From the NCBI GenBank assembly GCA_016217545.1, contig JACRHT010000016.1:797540-861539 (forward strand): a DNA stretch of 64,000 bases. Reading direction: 5' to 3'. The stretch's first letter is position 1. Every line of letters begins with the position of its first letter. Positions 7,820 to 16,583 of the stretch are shown here, piece after piece. The notes below the pieces were generated by a model. It did not search any database, was not told the origin of the DNA, and saw only the letters and a list, made by a program, of their open reading frames with translations. The position numbers and the translations under genes were made by a program. This DNA comes from Opitutia bacterium. GTDB lineage: Bacteria > Verrucomicrobiota > Verrucomicrobiia > Opitutales > Opitutaceae.

Positions 7820-10684
7820 TCAGGGAGCGGCGCGCACGCTCTCCGTCGGGCCGAGATAGCTCGGCCGCACGCCGCCGGCATCGATGACGATGCGCTGCAA
7901 CACGACAGCAGGCGTCACGCGCCAGATCTTCAACACGTGAGCGCCCGGCTGCGCGACCGGCAAGCGCGCCGTCAGCTTCAACACCGAGTCAGCGACGGCC
8001 TTCTCCCAACCGGCATCGGTCGACCGCAGTCCGAGCGGCAGCGGTTGGGGAACCTGATCGTCGAGCGAAACGGCGAGCGCGAGCGACTGACCGGGTTGAA
8101 AATCGAACGTCGGCGCGACGTGCAACTCGACGCGCACCTCGCCAGCCGACCGGAGAACCACGTCGTATTCGAGCCTCGCGCTGTCGCCGGAAAGGACGCT
8201 CGCGGGCGCGTCGACCGGAAACATAGTGACGCCTCCCACGGTCCGGCCAAACCCCGCGAGCGTCCGCCACTCCAAGCCCGGGGCATTGACGGCACGCGCA
8301 AAGTGCGGCGCCTCGATCGCGAGCGCACCGTCGACTTCGACGAAGGCCCCCGCCGGTGCGGGGCGGTTGTCGATCGGCGCCACGACCGTCAACGGCGTCG
8401 CGCCACCTTCGCCGCGCACCGTGAGCCTCGCCTCCGTCAGACCCGCCGGCGTCGCGGCCCAGTCGGCCGAAACCTCCACCCTCATGTCGCCACCGAGTTC
8501 TCCGCTCGTCGCGCTCAGCTTCAGCCACGGCTCGCTCGCCTCGAGAGTGAAGCGCACGCGCTCCTGTCCTCGATTGAAAAGCTCGATCCAACGCGAGGAC
8601 GGGCCAAACGGGCTGAGCGCCGGAAGTTTCGCCACCGCCGGCACCGGATAGTCGCCCGGCCGGGCGGCCGGGTCGCCCTCGACCGCCAGAGCCAGTTCAC
8701 CTTTCACCGGCACCTGAACTTCCGCGACTGCGGGCATGACATTGCGAATCGGCTGCTGCCAAGACGTGTAGCCCAAATGCGTCTGATCCATCAGGTGGCG
8801 CCATTTGCCGGCGAGCATCGCGTCCCAGCGCGCGGTGAGCGCGGCGTCGGCGGCGAAGAGTTCGCGCGCACGTTCGGCCCACGCATTGGCCGATGCGCGG
8901 CCCTGCGCAGCGTAGAGGCGATTCCGCGCGGCGGCGACGTGCAGCTCGTTGACAATCCGGCAGGCCTCGATCGGGTGCGCCACGAGTTGGAAAAACGCCG
9001 GGCGCGCGGCCTCGGGCAGCTTCCCTTCCAGCTTCTTTGCTCGCGCCTCGAGTTCCTGCCAGTCCGCGAGCACGCGCTCCGCTTCGCGGTAGTTGACGAC
9101 GCTGAACGTCTCCGGCCCGAGCAACTCGGGCTTCCGGCGGCTGTTGAACTTCGTGTAGCCGTTGATCAGCGCGGCCACCTCGCCGGCGTGCGCCTCGCCG
9201 AACTGCCGCGCGGCCCACGCGCGCGAGTAGCTTTCAATTTGCTCGTAACCGATTGCGTCCGGCCGCCACGCGTAGGTGAGGAAGAACTCGATGGGGAACT
9301 CCATCGGCTTCAAATCGCCGACGTTCACGATCCAGATGCGATCGGCGCCGTAGCCGTGCGCGAGGTGCAGCTGCTCCCAGATTTTCGTCAGCGGCACGGT
9401 GTTCAGCCACTTGTAGTTTCGCGGACCGCCGACGTAGTCGAAGTGGTAATAAACACCGGCGCCGCCGGACCGCTTGCGCTCGTCGGGCGTCGGGAGACGA
9501 CGGAGGTTGCCCCAGTTGTCGTCGCACCAGAGCAGCGTGACGTCGTCGGGCACGCGCATGCCGTGCTCGTAGTAGGCCTGCACTTCCTTGTAGAGCGCCC
9601 AGAGCTGCGGCACCTGTTCGGGCGCGCGGCCGATCTCGCGGCGCAGAATCTCGCGCTGGTCGGCGACGATCTGCTCCAGCAACGCCACGTTCGTCTCCTC
9701 CGACATCGCCTCGTCGCCGTCGCCGCGCATGCCGATCGTCACGAGACTCTCGAACGCCCGATTGCGGCGAATGCCGTCGGCCCAGAAATTCCGCAACCCC
9801 TCGCCATTCTTGGCGTAGTCCCACGGACCGCTGCCGTGGCGCTTCCATTCCTGCTGTGCGCGAAGCATCGGCTCGTGGTGCGACGTGCCCATGACGACGC
9901 CGTATTCGTCGGCGAGGCGCGGGTTCTCGGGATCGTCCTCGTTGAAGGCGTTGTTCCACATCGCGGGCCAGAGGTAGTTGCCGCGCAGGCGCAGGATCAG
10001 CTCGAAGACGTGTCCGTAAAACTCGCGGTTCAGTCCGCCGAACTTCTCCTTCGCCCACCCGGTGAGCGCGGGCGCTTCGTCGTTCAGGAAGATGCCGCGG
10101 TATTTCACCGTCGGACCGGGCTCCACGTGGCGGCCCGGCGCGACCGACAGCGCCGCGCGGCGCGCCACCGGCACATCCGCCCACCAATACCACGGCGACA
10201 CGCCGATGCGCGCGGAGAGTTCGTAGACGCCGTAAATCGTGCCGCGCTTGTCGCTGCCGGCGATGACGAGCGCACGGGCGACGCCGGGCAGAGGTTTCTC
10301 CACGACCTCGACCTGAAACGCCTCCCAGCGGTCGCGGATGCCACTCACGTCGAGCTGGCCGCGCGCCACCAAGCCGTCGATCAAAGCGCTCTTGCCCACG
10401 GTGCCGATCAACACGACGTCGTTGCCAGCGGGCGCGCGGTCCGAAAGCACCGGCGCGCGACCGGTGACGCGTTCGAGGTCCGCGCGCAAATCGCCCGCCG
10501 CGCGCCGGACGCCCGGCCAGTCGTCGGCCGAAACAAAAAGCGGCGCGACCCAGCCCTCGCGTGCCAAAGCGAAGTGATCGGCGACGGGTTGGGCGTCGAC
10601 CTCTGCGGGCTCACTCGCCCACAGGCGGACAAACCCCAGCAGCACCGCGACGAGTCCCACTGATCGCGGCACGCCCAGCGTCAT
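7820..10684 (-). CDS. GH115 xylan alpha-1,2-glucuronidase
   Basis: 954 residues with a likely signal peptide (about 1-23). The central part carries the family hallmarks KYRGIFLNDEAP, LRGNYLWPAMW, VMGTSHHEPM and LWCDDNWGNLRRLP, and the C-terminal part is a beta-sandwich type region. GH115 enzymes remove (4-O-methyl)glucuronic acid side chains from glucuronoxylan, including from internal residues. The start overlaps the deacetylase stop (ATGA at 10681-10684). Product uptake into the uxuA/SDR pathway is suggested by the gene order. Likely extracytoplasmic. Confidence 0.92.
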   Translation of the reverse strand: MTLGVPRSVGLVAVLLGFVRLWASEPAEVDAQPVADHFALAREGWVAPLFVSADDWPGVRRAAGDLRADLERVTGRAPVLSDRAPAGNDVVLIGTVGKSALIDGLVARGQLDVSGIRDRWEAFQVEVVEKPLPGVARALVIAGSDKRGTIYGVYELSARIGVSPWYWWADVPVARRAALSVAPGRHVEPGPTVKYRGIFLNDEAPALTGWAKEKFGGLNREFYGHVFELILRLRGNYLWPAMWNNAFNEDDPENPRLADEYGVVMGTSHHEPMLRAQQEWKRHGSGPWDYAKNGEGLRNFWADGIRRNRAFESLVTIGMRGDGDEAMSEETNVALLEQIVADQREILRREIGRAPEQVPQLWALYKEVQAYYEHGMRVPDDVTLLWCDDNWGNLRRLPTPDERKRSGGAGVYYHFDYVGGPRNYKWLNTVPLTKIWEQLHLAHGYGADRIWIVNVGDLKPMEFPIEFFLTYAWRPDAIGYEQIESYSRAWAARQFGEAHAGEVAALINGYTKFNSRRKPELLGPETFSVVNYREAERVLADWQELEARAKKLEGKLPEAARPAFFQLVAHPIEACRIVNELHVAAARNRLYAAQGRASANAWAERARELFAADAALTARWDAMLAGKWRHLMDQTHLGYTSWQQPIRNVMPAVAEVQVPVKGELALAVEGDPAARPGDYPVPAVAKLPALSPFGPSSRWIELFNRGQERVRFTLEASEPWLKLSATSGELGGDMRVEVSADWAATPAGLTEARLTVRGEGGATPLTVVAPIDNRPAPAGAFVEVDGALAIEAPHFARAVNAPGLEWRTLAGFGRTVGGVTMFPVDAPASVLSGDSARLEYDVVLRSAGEVRVELHVAPTFDFQPGQSLALAVSLDDQVPQPLPLGLRSTDAGWEKAVADSVLKLTARLPVAQPGAHVLKIWRVTPAVVLQRIVIDAGGVRPSYLGPTESVRAAP

Positions 10685-11346
10685 GACCGCCGCTCCGTCA
10701 TCGCCGCACGGAGTTCGCTGAACGTTAGGAAAACGCAGCCCTGCCGGCGGAGTTCCTGCAAGATCGCGGGCAGCTGCTCACGCGTCTCGGCGCGCCACTC
10801 GTGGCAAAGGATCACCGCGCCATCACGCACGTCGGTCGTCGCCAGCCGGTAAATCGCAGCGCCGTCGACTTTCCGATCGTAGTCCTGCGTCACCACGATC
10901 TGGGCGGGTTCGTAGATCGTGATGCCGCCGCGCTTCACGGCGGCGCGGACACGTTCGTCGATCTCCAGGAAAGGCGGCCAATACCAGTGCGGCGCGACTC
11001 CGGTCGTGCGCGTGAAGAGTTGCTGCGCCGCCGCGACCTCGCGATCGAGCGCCGCGTCGTCAATCTCGCGCGCATGCGAGTGGGTTTGCGAGTGGTTCGC
11101 GACCTCGTGTCCGGCGGCCACGATGGCGCGCGCGGTTTCGGGGTGTTCGGCCACGCGGTCGCCCACGAGCGCGAACGTGACGCGAACCTTCTCGCGCGTG
11201 AGCAACTCGAGCAGCGGTCCGGCATCGGCCGGCACGGGACCGTCGTCGAACACGAACGCGACCCGCTTCACGGCGCCCGCCGCGACGGGCACGAACGCGG
11301 CGAAGCCGACGGCAAGGAAAAGCGGGAGGAGCGCGCACACTTTCAT
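10681..11346 (-). CDS. Polysaccharide deacetylase (NodB/CE4 family), secreted
   Basis: 221 residues with a signal peptide (about 1-24). NodB motif 1 is VFDDGP and motif 2 is HSQTH, giving the Asp and the two metal-binding His. Motif 3, normally built around an Arg, reads YWPPFLE, so the Arg is not where expected. The last motif is VILCHEW. In this locus it could remove acetyl groups from xylan, but chitooligosaccharide or peptidoglycan substrates are not excluded. It is coupled to GH115 and sits 6 bases after the GH35 gene. Confidence 0.85.
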   Translation of the reverse strand: MKVCALLPLFLAVGFAAFVPVAAGAVKRVAFVFDDGPVPADAGPLLELLTREKVRVTFALVGDRVAEHPETARAIVAAGHEVANHSQTHSHAREIDDAALDREVAAAQQLFTRTTGVAPHWYWPPFLEIDERVRAAVKRGGITIYEPAQIVVTQDYDRKVDGAAIYRLATTDVRDGAVILCHEWRAETREQLPAILQELRRQGCVFLTFSELRAAMTERRS

Positions 11347-11352
11347 GGTGCC

Positions 11353-13011
11353 TCAGCGATAGCGGTAAAGCTTCACGCGTTGGAGCGAAAAACGGCCGGG
11401 CTCGAGCCGCATGTGCCGACCTTGGTGCGTCTGATCGCCGTTCAGCCAGCGGATGTGTTTCCACTCGCCGTTCTCGTAGCGGCCCTCGGCGCAGCTGAGG
11501 ATGCCCGCCTGCTGGCCGGGCTCGGTCGACGCGAACGTGATCGTGAGACCGATGCCGGCGAAGAGAAACTCGTCGTCGCCCAGGGCGATCATCAGTCCGC
11601 CGGCCGGTGCGGGACCGGCGCGACCGCCGGCGGCGAGAGCGGAATTCTCCGTGCCGATCACGACGGCGAGGCCGTCCGCCAGTTGCGGCGGCGCGGCGCG
11701 CTCGAACGAGGCACGCAGGATCCATTTTCCCATCCGCACCTGCTGCGGCTGCTTACTCTCGGCGCTTTCCTGGAGGAAGCCGGCCATGAGGCCGCGTCCC
11801 TGTTTGTCGGCGATGAGCGGAGCGAGCTGGCGCACGAGATCGTAGCTCGCGGTCAAGTAGCCGGCGGCCGGCTCGGCGTTGGACTCGATCGCGAACGGCG
11901 AGAAGCCGATGGCATCGAGCTGGCCGAAGGCGTAGAGCGCGTTCACGGCAGCCTCCGGCGCGCGCAACGCCTCGGGAATGAACAGCGGATTGCCGCTGCG
12001 CGTGTAGGCCTGCGCCCAGTAACTGAAATTCTGGAAGTAGATGTCCGGCGCGAGAAAATCGAGCGCCGGCGCGGCGGCGCGCCAGACGTCGATCAGGTGC
12101 GGCAGCGGCCCCGCGCTCGGATATTGGCCGGGTTGGTAGCCGGGACGGATGAGCGCAGCGTTGGCGAACATCGGGAGCGGGAGCTCGGCTTTGCCGGCCG
12201 CCGCCACGGTCTGCACGTAGAGCGCGAAATGCCACGCCATGAAAATCTCCTCGCCCGCCGGAGCCGCGCCGAAGACTTCGGACCACGTGCCGGAGGTCCG
12301 GCCGCCAGCGGCGTTCCAGGTGGCGAGCAACTCCGGCGCGAGCGTCGCCCGGTTCTTTGTCAGGTAATCCAGCAGGGCAGCCGGCACCGGCGCCGCAAAC
12401 GCCTTCTCGGCTTCGGGACTGCGGTCGCGCGCCTCGGGGATCATGCCGATCTCGTTTTCGACCTGCACCATGATGACCGTGTGCTGCGGGTCGGTTTTCT
12501 TGAGGTGCTGCATCAGGGCCGTGAACGCACGCGCATCGGCATCGCGATTGACCGCGTGGAACGGCGAGAGGATTTCCATGCCGCGCCCGGCGGAGTCCTG
12601 CGAACGCGGGAAGCGCGCGGGGTCCGCCTTCACCCACGACGGCGCGTAGCAGGACATGCTGTTCTTCCACGAGCCGAACCACAGCAGCACGAGACGCATG
12701 TCGTGCGCGCGCGCATCGGCGAGCAGGCCGTCGACGCTGGCGAAATCGAGTTTCCCCTCCTCCCGCTCGACGACGTCCCAGTAGACCGGCGCGACGACGG
12801 TGTTGAGATTCATGGCCTTCAGCTTCGGCCAGAAGGGACGCAGGTAATCCGGCTCGCCGCTGGAGTTGCCCAATTCGCCACCGCGCACGAGAAACGGCGC
12901 GCCGTCGACGATGAGTTGCTTCGCCGTGCCCTGCGCCCGCAGGTGTGGGAGCTCGGCGCCAACGAGCGGAGCGGCGAACGCCAGCGCGGTGACCAGCAGC
13001 GGGAGTTTCAT
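11353..13011 (-). CDS. GH35-type beta-galactosidase, secreted
   Basis: 552 residues from the ATG at 13011. A signal peptide (about 1-19) precedes a clan-A barrel beginning LIVDGAPFLVRGGELGNS. MVQVENEIG supplies the probable acid/base Glu187 and NPLFIPEA the nucleophile Glu347. The C-terminal region resembles the extra domain (DUF5597-like) of Cellvibrio Bgl35A-type enzymes, which remove galactose from hemicellulose side chains. The minus-strand frame stays open upstream past 14000 but this is a GC-rich artefact over the GH3 gene. Family assignment is firm; the exact glycan is inferred from neighbours. Confidence 0.85.
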   Translation of the reverse strand: MKLPLLVTALAFAAPLVGAELPHLRAQGTAKQLIVDGAPFLVRGGELGNSSGEPDYLRPFWPKLKAMNLNTVVAPVYWDVVEREEGKLDFASVDGLLADARAHDMRLVLLWFGSWKNSMSCYAPSWVKADPARFPRSQDSAGRGMEILSPFHAVNRDADARAFTALMQHLKKTDPQHTVIMVQVENEIGMIPEARDRSPEAEKAFAAPVPAALLDYLTKNRATLAPELLATWNAAGGRTSGTWSEVFGAAPAGEEIFMAWHFALYVQTVAAAGKAELPLPMFANAALIRPGYQPGQYPSAGPLPHLIDVWRAAAPALDFLAPDIYFQNFSYWAQAYTRSGNPLFIPEALRAPEAAVNALYAFGQLDAIGFSPFAIESNAEPAAGYLTASYDLVRQLAPLIADKQGRGLMAGFLQESAESKQPQQVRMGKWILRASFERAAPPQLADGLAVVIGTENSALAAGGRAGPAPAGGLMIALGDDEFLFAGIGLTITFASTEPGQQAGILSCAEGRYENGEWKHIRWLNGDQTHQGRHMRLEPGRFSLQRVKLYRYR

Positions 13012-13040
13012 GGATATTCGGAGCCGGCGGTGCACGCCGC

Positions 13041-15182
13041 TCAAGCCAACTGGAGCGCCGCGGTGACCGGTGCCGGAGCGCCGAGTGCTTGCGCTCGCGG
13101 ACCGGGCGACGCCGGTCCGACAAAGATTTGATAGGAACCCGGGCACCAGACGCGCTCGCCTTGATCGTTCACGAGGCGCAGCGCGTCGGACGGGAGCTTG
13201 AACACGACTTCGGCGGACGAATTCGGCGCGAGCTCGACTTTGGCGAATTCGACGAGGATGGCCCGCGGGGTATCCGGCGTGAAGGCCGGCGGCAGCAGGT
13301 AGCACTGCACCGTTTCCTTCGTCTGCAACGCGCTCGCGTTCCGGACGGTGGCGCGAACTTCGAGCGTGTCGCCGCTCTTCAGCTCGGCACGCGAGAGCGC
13401 GAGCGCCTCGTAAGCGATCTTCGCGTAGCCCAGACCGAAACCAAACGGATACAGCGGCTCGACGGTGGCGAAGCGATAGGTGCGTCCGCGCATCCCGTAG
13501 TCGTTGAACGCCGGCAAGTCGGCGGTGCGACGCGGCACGGTGACCGGCAGTCGGCCGGACGGCGCGACGTCGCCAAAGAGCACGTCGGCGAGTGCGGCGC
13601 CGCCTTCGCAGCCCGCATACCACGCGTAGATGACGGCGTCCGCGAGTTCGTGCTCGTCGGGGATGGCGATCGCGCTGCCGCCGGTGAGCACGAGGATGAG
13701 CTTCTTGGAATTCGCGCGGAGCTCCTTGAGGAACTTGCGCTGGTTCTCCGGCAGCTCGATGCGGACGCGGTCGCCGCCGACCGGCGAAGCGACGGTGTCG
13801 CCCTCCTCGCCTTCGAGCGTCGGATCGAGGCCGAGCACGGCGACAACGACGTCCGACATCGCGGCGGCACCGAACGTGTAGTTCACGCCCGGCGCGCCGT
13901 CCTGCGAGATCGGGCAGCCGGGGCGGTATTTCACGCGGCAACCTTCCGGCGTGCGCGCGACGAGGCCTTCCATGAAGGTGACGATGCGGGAGCTGATGCC
14001 GTAGTAATTGCCCAGCATCGCGCCGACGTTCGCGGCGGTGGGGCCGACGACGAGGAGGCTGCGCGGAGACGCGGGCAGCGGGAGCAAATTGTCCTGGTTC
14101 TTGAGCAGGACGAAGGACTCGGCGGCCGCGCGGCGCGCCAGCGCACGATGCGGCGCGGAGTCGATGACGCTCTCGGGAATGCCCGTGTAGGCGACCGTCT
14201 CGGCGGGGTCGAACATGCCGAGCTTGAACCTCGTCGCGAGCAGGCGGCCGAGCGCCGTGTCGATTTCCGCCTCGGTGATCTGGCCGTGGCGCACCGCGAG
14301 GATGAGGTCGTTGTAGGTGCACCCGCAGTTGAGATCGCAGCCGTTGCGCACGGCGAGCGCGGCGGACGCGGCGGAATCCGGCGTGACCTTATGGTGGCGA
14401 TGGAAGTCGTCGATCGCGCCGCAATCGCTGACCACGTGGCCGCGGAAGCCCCAGCGCTGCCGGAGCATTTCCCCGAGCAGGAACTTGCTGGCGCACGCCG
14501 GCTCGCCGAGGACGCGGTTGTAGGCGCCCATCACGGCCTCGACGCCGCCGCGCACGAGTTTCTCGAACGCGGGCAGGTAGGTTTCGTGCAGGTCCTTCGG
14601 CGTGGGGCGCGCGTCGAATTCATGGCGCTCGTGCTCCGGACCGGAGTGGACGGCGAAGTGCTTGGCGCACGCGGCGACCTTCATGTAGCGCGGGTCGTTG
14701 CCTTGCAGACCGCGCACGGTCATGAGGCCGAGTTCGCCCGTCAGATACGGATCTTCGCCGTAGGTTTCCTGACCGCGGCCCCAGCGGGGATCGCGGAAGA
14801 TATTGATGTTGGGCGTCCAGAACGTGAGGCCCTGGTATTGCTGGCCGTGGAAGCCGGCGCGGGCGGCGGCGTGGTGCTTCGCGCGAGCTTCGTCGGAGAC
14901 GGCGGTGGCGATCTGGTGAATCAGTTCGCGATTCCACGTGGCGGCTTGCGCGATCACCTGCGGGAAGACCGTCGCGCGGCCGTTGCGGCCGACGCCGTGG
15001 CAGGCCTCGCTCCACCAGTTGTAGGCGGGAATGCCGAGGCGTTCGAGCGGGCCGTTCTCGTGGCCGAGCGCGTTGATCTTCTCCTCGAGGGTCATGCGGC
15101 CGACGAGATCGGCGACACGCGCGGCGAGCGGTGCGGATGGGTCGAGATAGGGAGGTGTGACCACGGGCAGCGAAATGCTCAT
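13041..15182 (-). CDS. GH3 beta-xylosidase / beta-glucosidase
   Basis: 713 residues. Features are NWWSEACHGVGRNG, the WTPNINIFRDPRWGRGQE signature, KHFAVHS, and the nucleophile Asp253 in VVSDCGAIDD. A GH3 C-terminal domain and a fibronectin-III-like end follow (about 600-700). The closest known pattern is that of bacterial beta-xylosidases of GH3. No signal peptide is visible, so it may act on imported xylo-oligosaccharides inside the cell. It lies 9 bases after the SGNH hydrolase gene and 29 bases before the GH35 gene. Confidence 0.9.
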   Translation of the reverse strand: MSISLPVVTPPYLDPSAPLAARVADLVGRMTLEEKINALGHENGPLERLGIPAYNWWSEACHGVGRNGRATVFPQVIAQAATWNRELIHQIATAVSDEARAKHHAAARAGFHGQQYQGLTFWTPNINIFRDPRWGRGQETYGEDPYLTGELGLMTVRGLQGNDPRYMKVAACAKHFAVHSGPEHERHEFDARPTPKDLHETYLPAFEKLVRGGVEAVMGAYNRVLGEPACASKFLLGEMLRQRWGFRGHVVSDCGAIDDFHRHHKVTPDSAASAALAVRNGCDLNCGCTYNDLILAVRHGQITEAEIDTALGRLLATRFKLGMFDPAETVAYTGIPESVIDSAPHRALARRAAAESFVLLKNQDNLLPLPASPRSLLVVGPTAANVGAMLGNYYGISSRIVTFMEGLVARTPEGCRVKYRPGCPISQDGAPGVNYTFGAAAMSDVVVAVLGLDPTLEGEEGDTVASPVGGDRVRIELPENQRKFLKELRANSKKLILVLTGGSAIAIPDEHELADAVIYAWYAGCEGGAALADVLFGDVAPSGRLPVTVPRRTADLPAFNDYGMRGRTYRFATVEPLYPFGFGLGYAKIAYEALALSRAELKSGDTLEVRATVRNASALQTKETVQCYLLPPAFTPDTPRAILVEFAKVELAPNSSAEVVFKLPSDALRLVNDQGERVWCPGSYQIFVGPASPGPRAQALGAPAPVTAALQLA

Positions 15183-15191
15183 AAAAATTAC

Positions 15192-16427
15192 TCAGGGAGA
15201 AAAGAGTTTTGGCTCGAGGGCTTCCCCAAGGCGCGCGTAGCCGGCGGGGGAAAGGTGGAGGTGATCGCCGCTGTCGAACTCGGGGAGCAGGCGCGTCGGG
15301 CTTTGCGGGTCGCGCACCGCCGCGTCGAAGTCGACCATGGCGTCGAACGCGCCGCTGCGGCGAATCCAGTCGTTGATCCGCTGGCGGTCGGCTTCGCCGT
15401 CGGGCGTCCAATAGAAATCCGCACCCGCGTAGGGCGTGATCGTTGCGCCGATGACGCGGAGGTTTCGGCTGTGCGCGCGGGTAATCACCTGCTGATAACC
15501 GGCGATGATCTCCGCAGCGGACGCGAATTCGCGGTTCTCTTTCCGCGCGCTGACCCGCCCGCCAATGTCGTTGATGCCGGCGAAGACGAGCAGCCAGCGC
15601 GCGCCGCTTTGGGCGAGGACGTCGCGGTCGAGACGCGCGAGGATGTTCGGGCCGATGCCACCGCGCACGAGCGCGTTGCCGCCGATGCCGAGGTTGAGCA
15701 CGCCGAGCGGCGGCAGGTCGGCGCGCGACTGGTAACGGCGCACGAATTCGTCGGGCCAGCGGTTGTTGCGGTCGGTAGTGGTGCCGCGTCCGTCGGTGAT
15801 CGAGTCACCGAGGATGGCGAGCGCGGACGACGCCGGCGCGTCGACGAGCACGTCGAGGCCGTTGATGAAATACCAGCGTTCGACTTTTTGCGCTTCGGGC
15901 ATTGCGGCGGCAGCGAGCGCGTCGCCGGGTTGGAGAAACGACGTGGTGCGCGAGCCCGGGTGCGCGGTGAGTGTGGCGGGGAGCTCCGCGGCGAAGTGGA
16001 TCGAGATCGCGACGTCCGCCTGCGCCGGGAGCGGGAATTCGAGTGGGTCCGACACGAGCGGGGCGCCAGCGGGAATGGTCACCGCGTCTTGTCCCGCGAA
16101 TTTCACGGCGCGATCGGTGCCGGGCTGGAGGGCGCCGCCGGGCGCGGCGAGCGCGAGGTGCACGCTGGCGAGCTTGAGCGGCGTCGCGCCGAAGGCATTC
16201 GAGAGGCGCAGCCGCAGAAGATTGCCGCCGAGGGAAACGTGGACGATCTGGCGGAACGTGGCACCGGCGAGCGCGGGCGTGTCTTTGCCCGGTGCCTCGG
16301 GAATGGGCGCCGTGGCCCAAGTGCCGATCCAGCGCGGCGCAGCGTGGCCTGAAACGACGAGGCTCCACATCGCGCAGCCAATGAAAAGCCAGAGAGCAAT
16401 GCGGCGGCTTTTCGCGAGGGCGGACAT
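15192..16427 (-). CDS. SGNH/GDSL-family hydrolase, probable carbohydrate esterase
   Basis: 411 residues from the ATG at 16427, which precedes a hydrophobic signal-anchor (about 9-29); the longer frame to 16523 runs into the receptor terminator region. The N-terminal domain of about 200 residues is followed by an SGNH core: LAILGDSITDG with Ser209, then NLGIGGNAL, FAGINDIGG, and a C-terminal DHLHLSPAGY carrying the Asp-x-x-His pair. Members of this type include acetyl and acyl esterases. In this locus it is a candidate acetylxylan esterase, but that is inferred from context only. Confidence 0.82.
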   Translation of the reverse strand: MSALAKSRRIALWLFIGCAMWSLVVSGHAAPRWIGTWATAPIPEAPGKDTPALAGATFRQIVHVSLGGNLLRLRLSNAFGATPLKLASVHLALAAPGGALQPGTDRAVKFAGQDAVTIPAGAPLVSDPLEFPLPAQADVAISIHFAAELPATLTAHPGSRTTSFLQPGDALAAAAMPEAQKVERWYFINGLDVLVDAPASSALAILGDSITDGRGTTTDRNNRWPDEFVRRYQSRADLPPLGVLNLGIGGNALVRGGIGPNILARLDRDVLAQSGARWLLVFAGINDIGGRVSARKENREFASAAEIIAGYQQVITRAHSRNLRVIGATITPYAGADFYWTPDGEADRQRINDWIRRSGAFDAMVDFDAAVRDPQSPTRLLPEFDSGDHLHLSPAGYARLGEALEPKLFSP

Positions 16428-16539
16428 GGAGCGAGGACGACGACTTGCGCCGTGGATGGGTTGTGTTTTCGGGAGAGTTGCCAGCCGGAGTGGAATTTTC
16501 TCCGCTCCGGCCGGTGGGATCAAAGGGGAATTGTCGAAA

Positions 16540-16579
16540 GAAACGCCCGACTCCTCCCCCGAGGAGCCGGGCGCGTTTC
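16540..16579 (-). terminator. Rho-independent terminator of the TonB-dependent receptor gene
   Basis: A long hairpin: 16540-16556 pairs with 16561-16579 around a CCCC loop, and on the minus strand it is followed by a T-rich TTTC stretch. It sits 5 bases past the receptor stop, so receptor transcripts probably end here while some read-through could feed the glycosidase genes. Confidence 0.8.
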
Positions 16580-16583
16580 TACC

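Noticed and set aside
6749..10663. A 1304-codon open frame on the plus strand opposite uxuA and GH115
   Set aside because: It is rich in Arg, Ala and His with no domain pattern; antisense frames stay open in GC-rich DNA when the real gene uses G or C in third positions.
11353..14322. Apparent fusion of GH35 with a 400-residue Arg-rich N-terminal part
   Set aside because: The extra part lies within the GH3 gene in another frame; the GH35 ATG at 13011 begins a good signal peptide.
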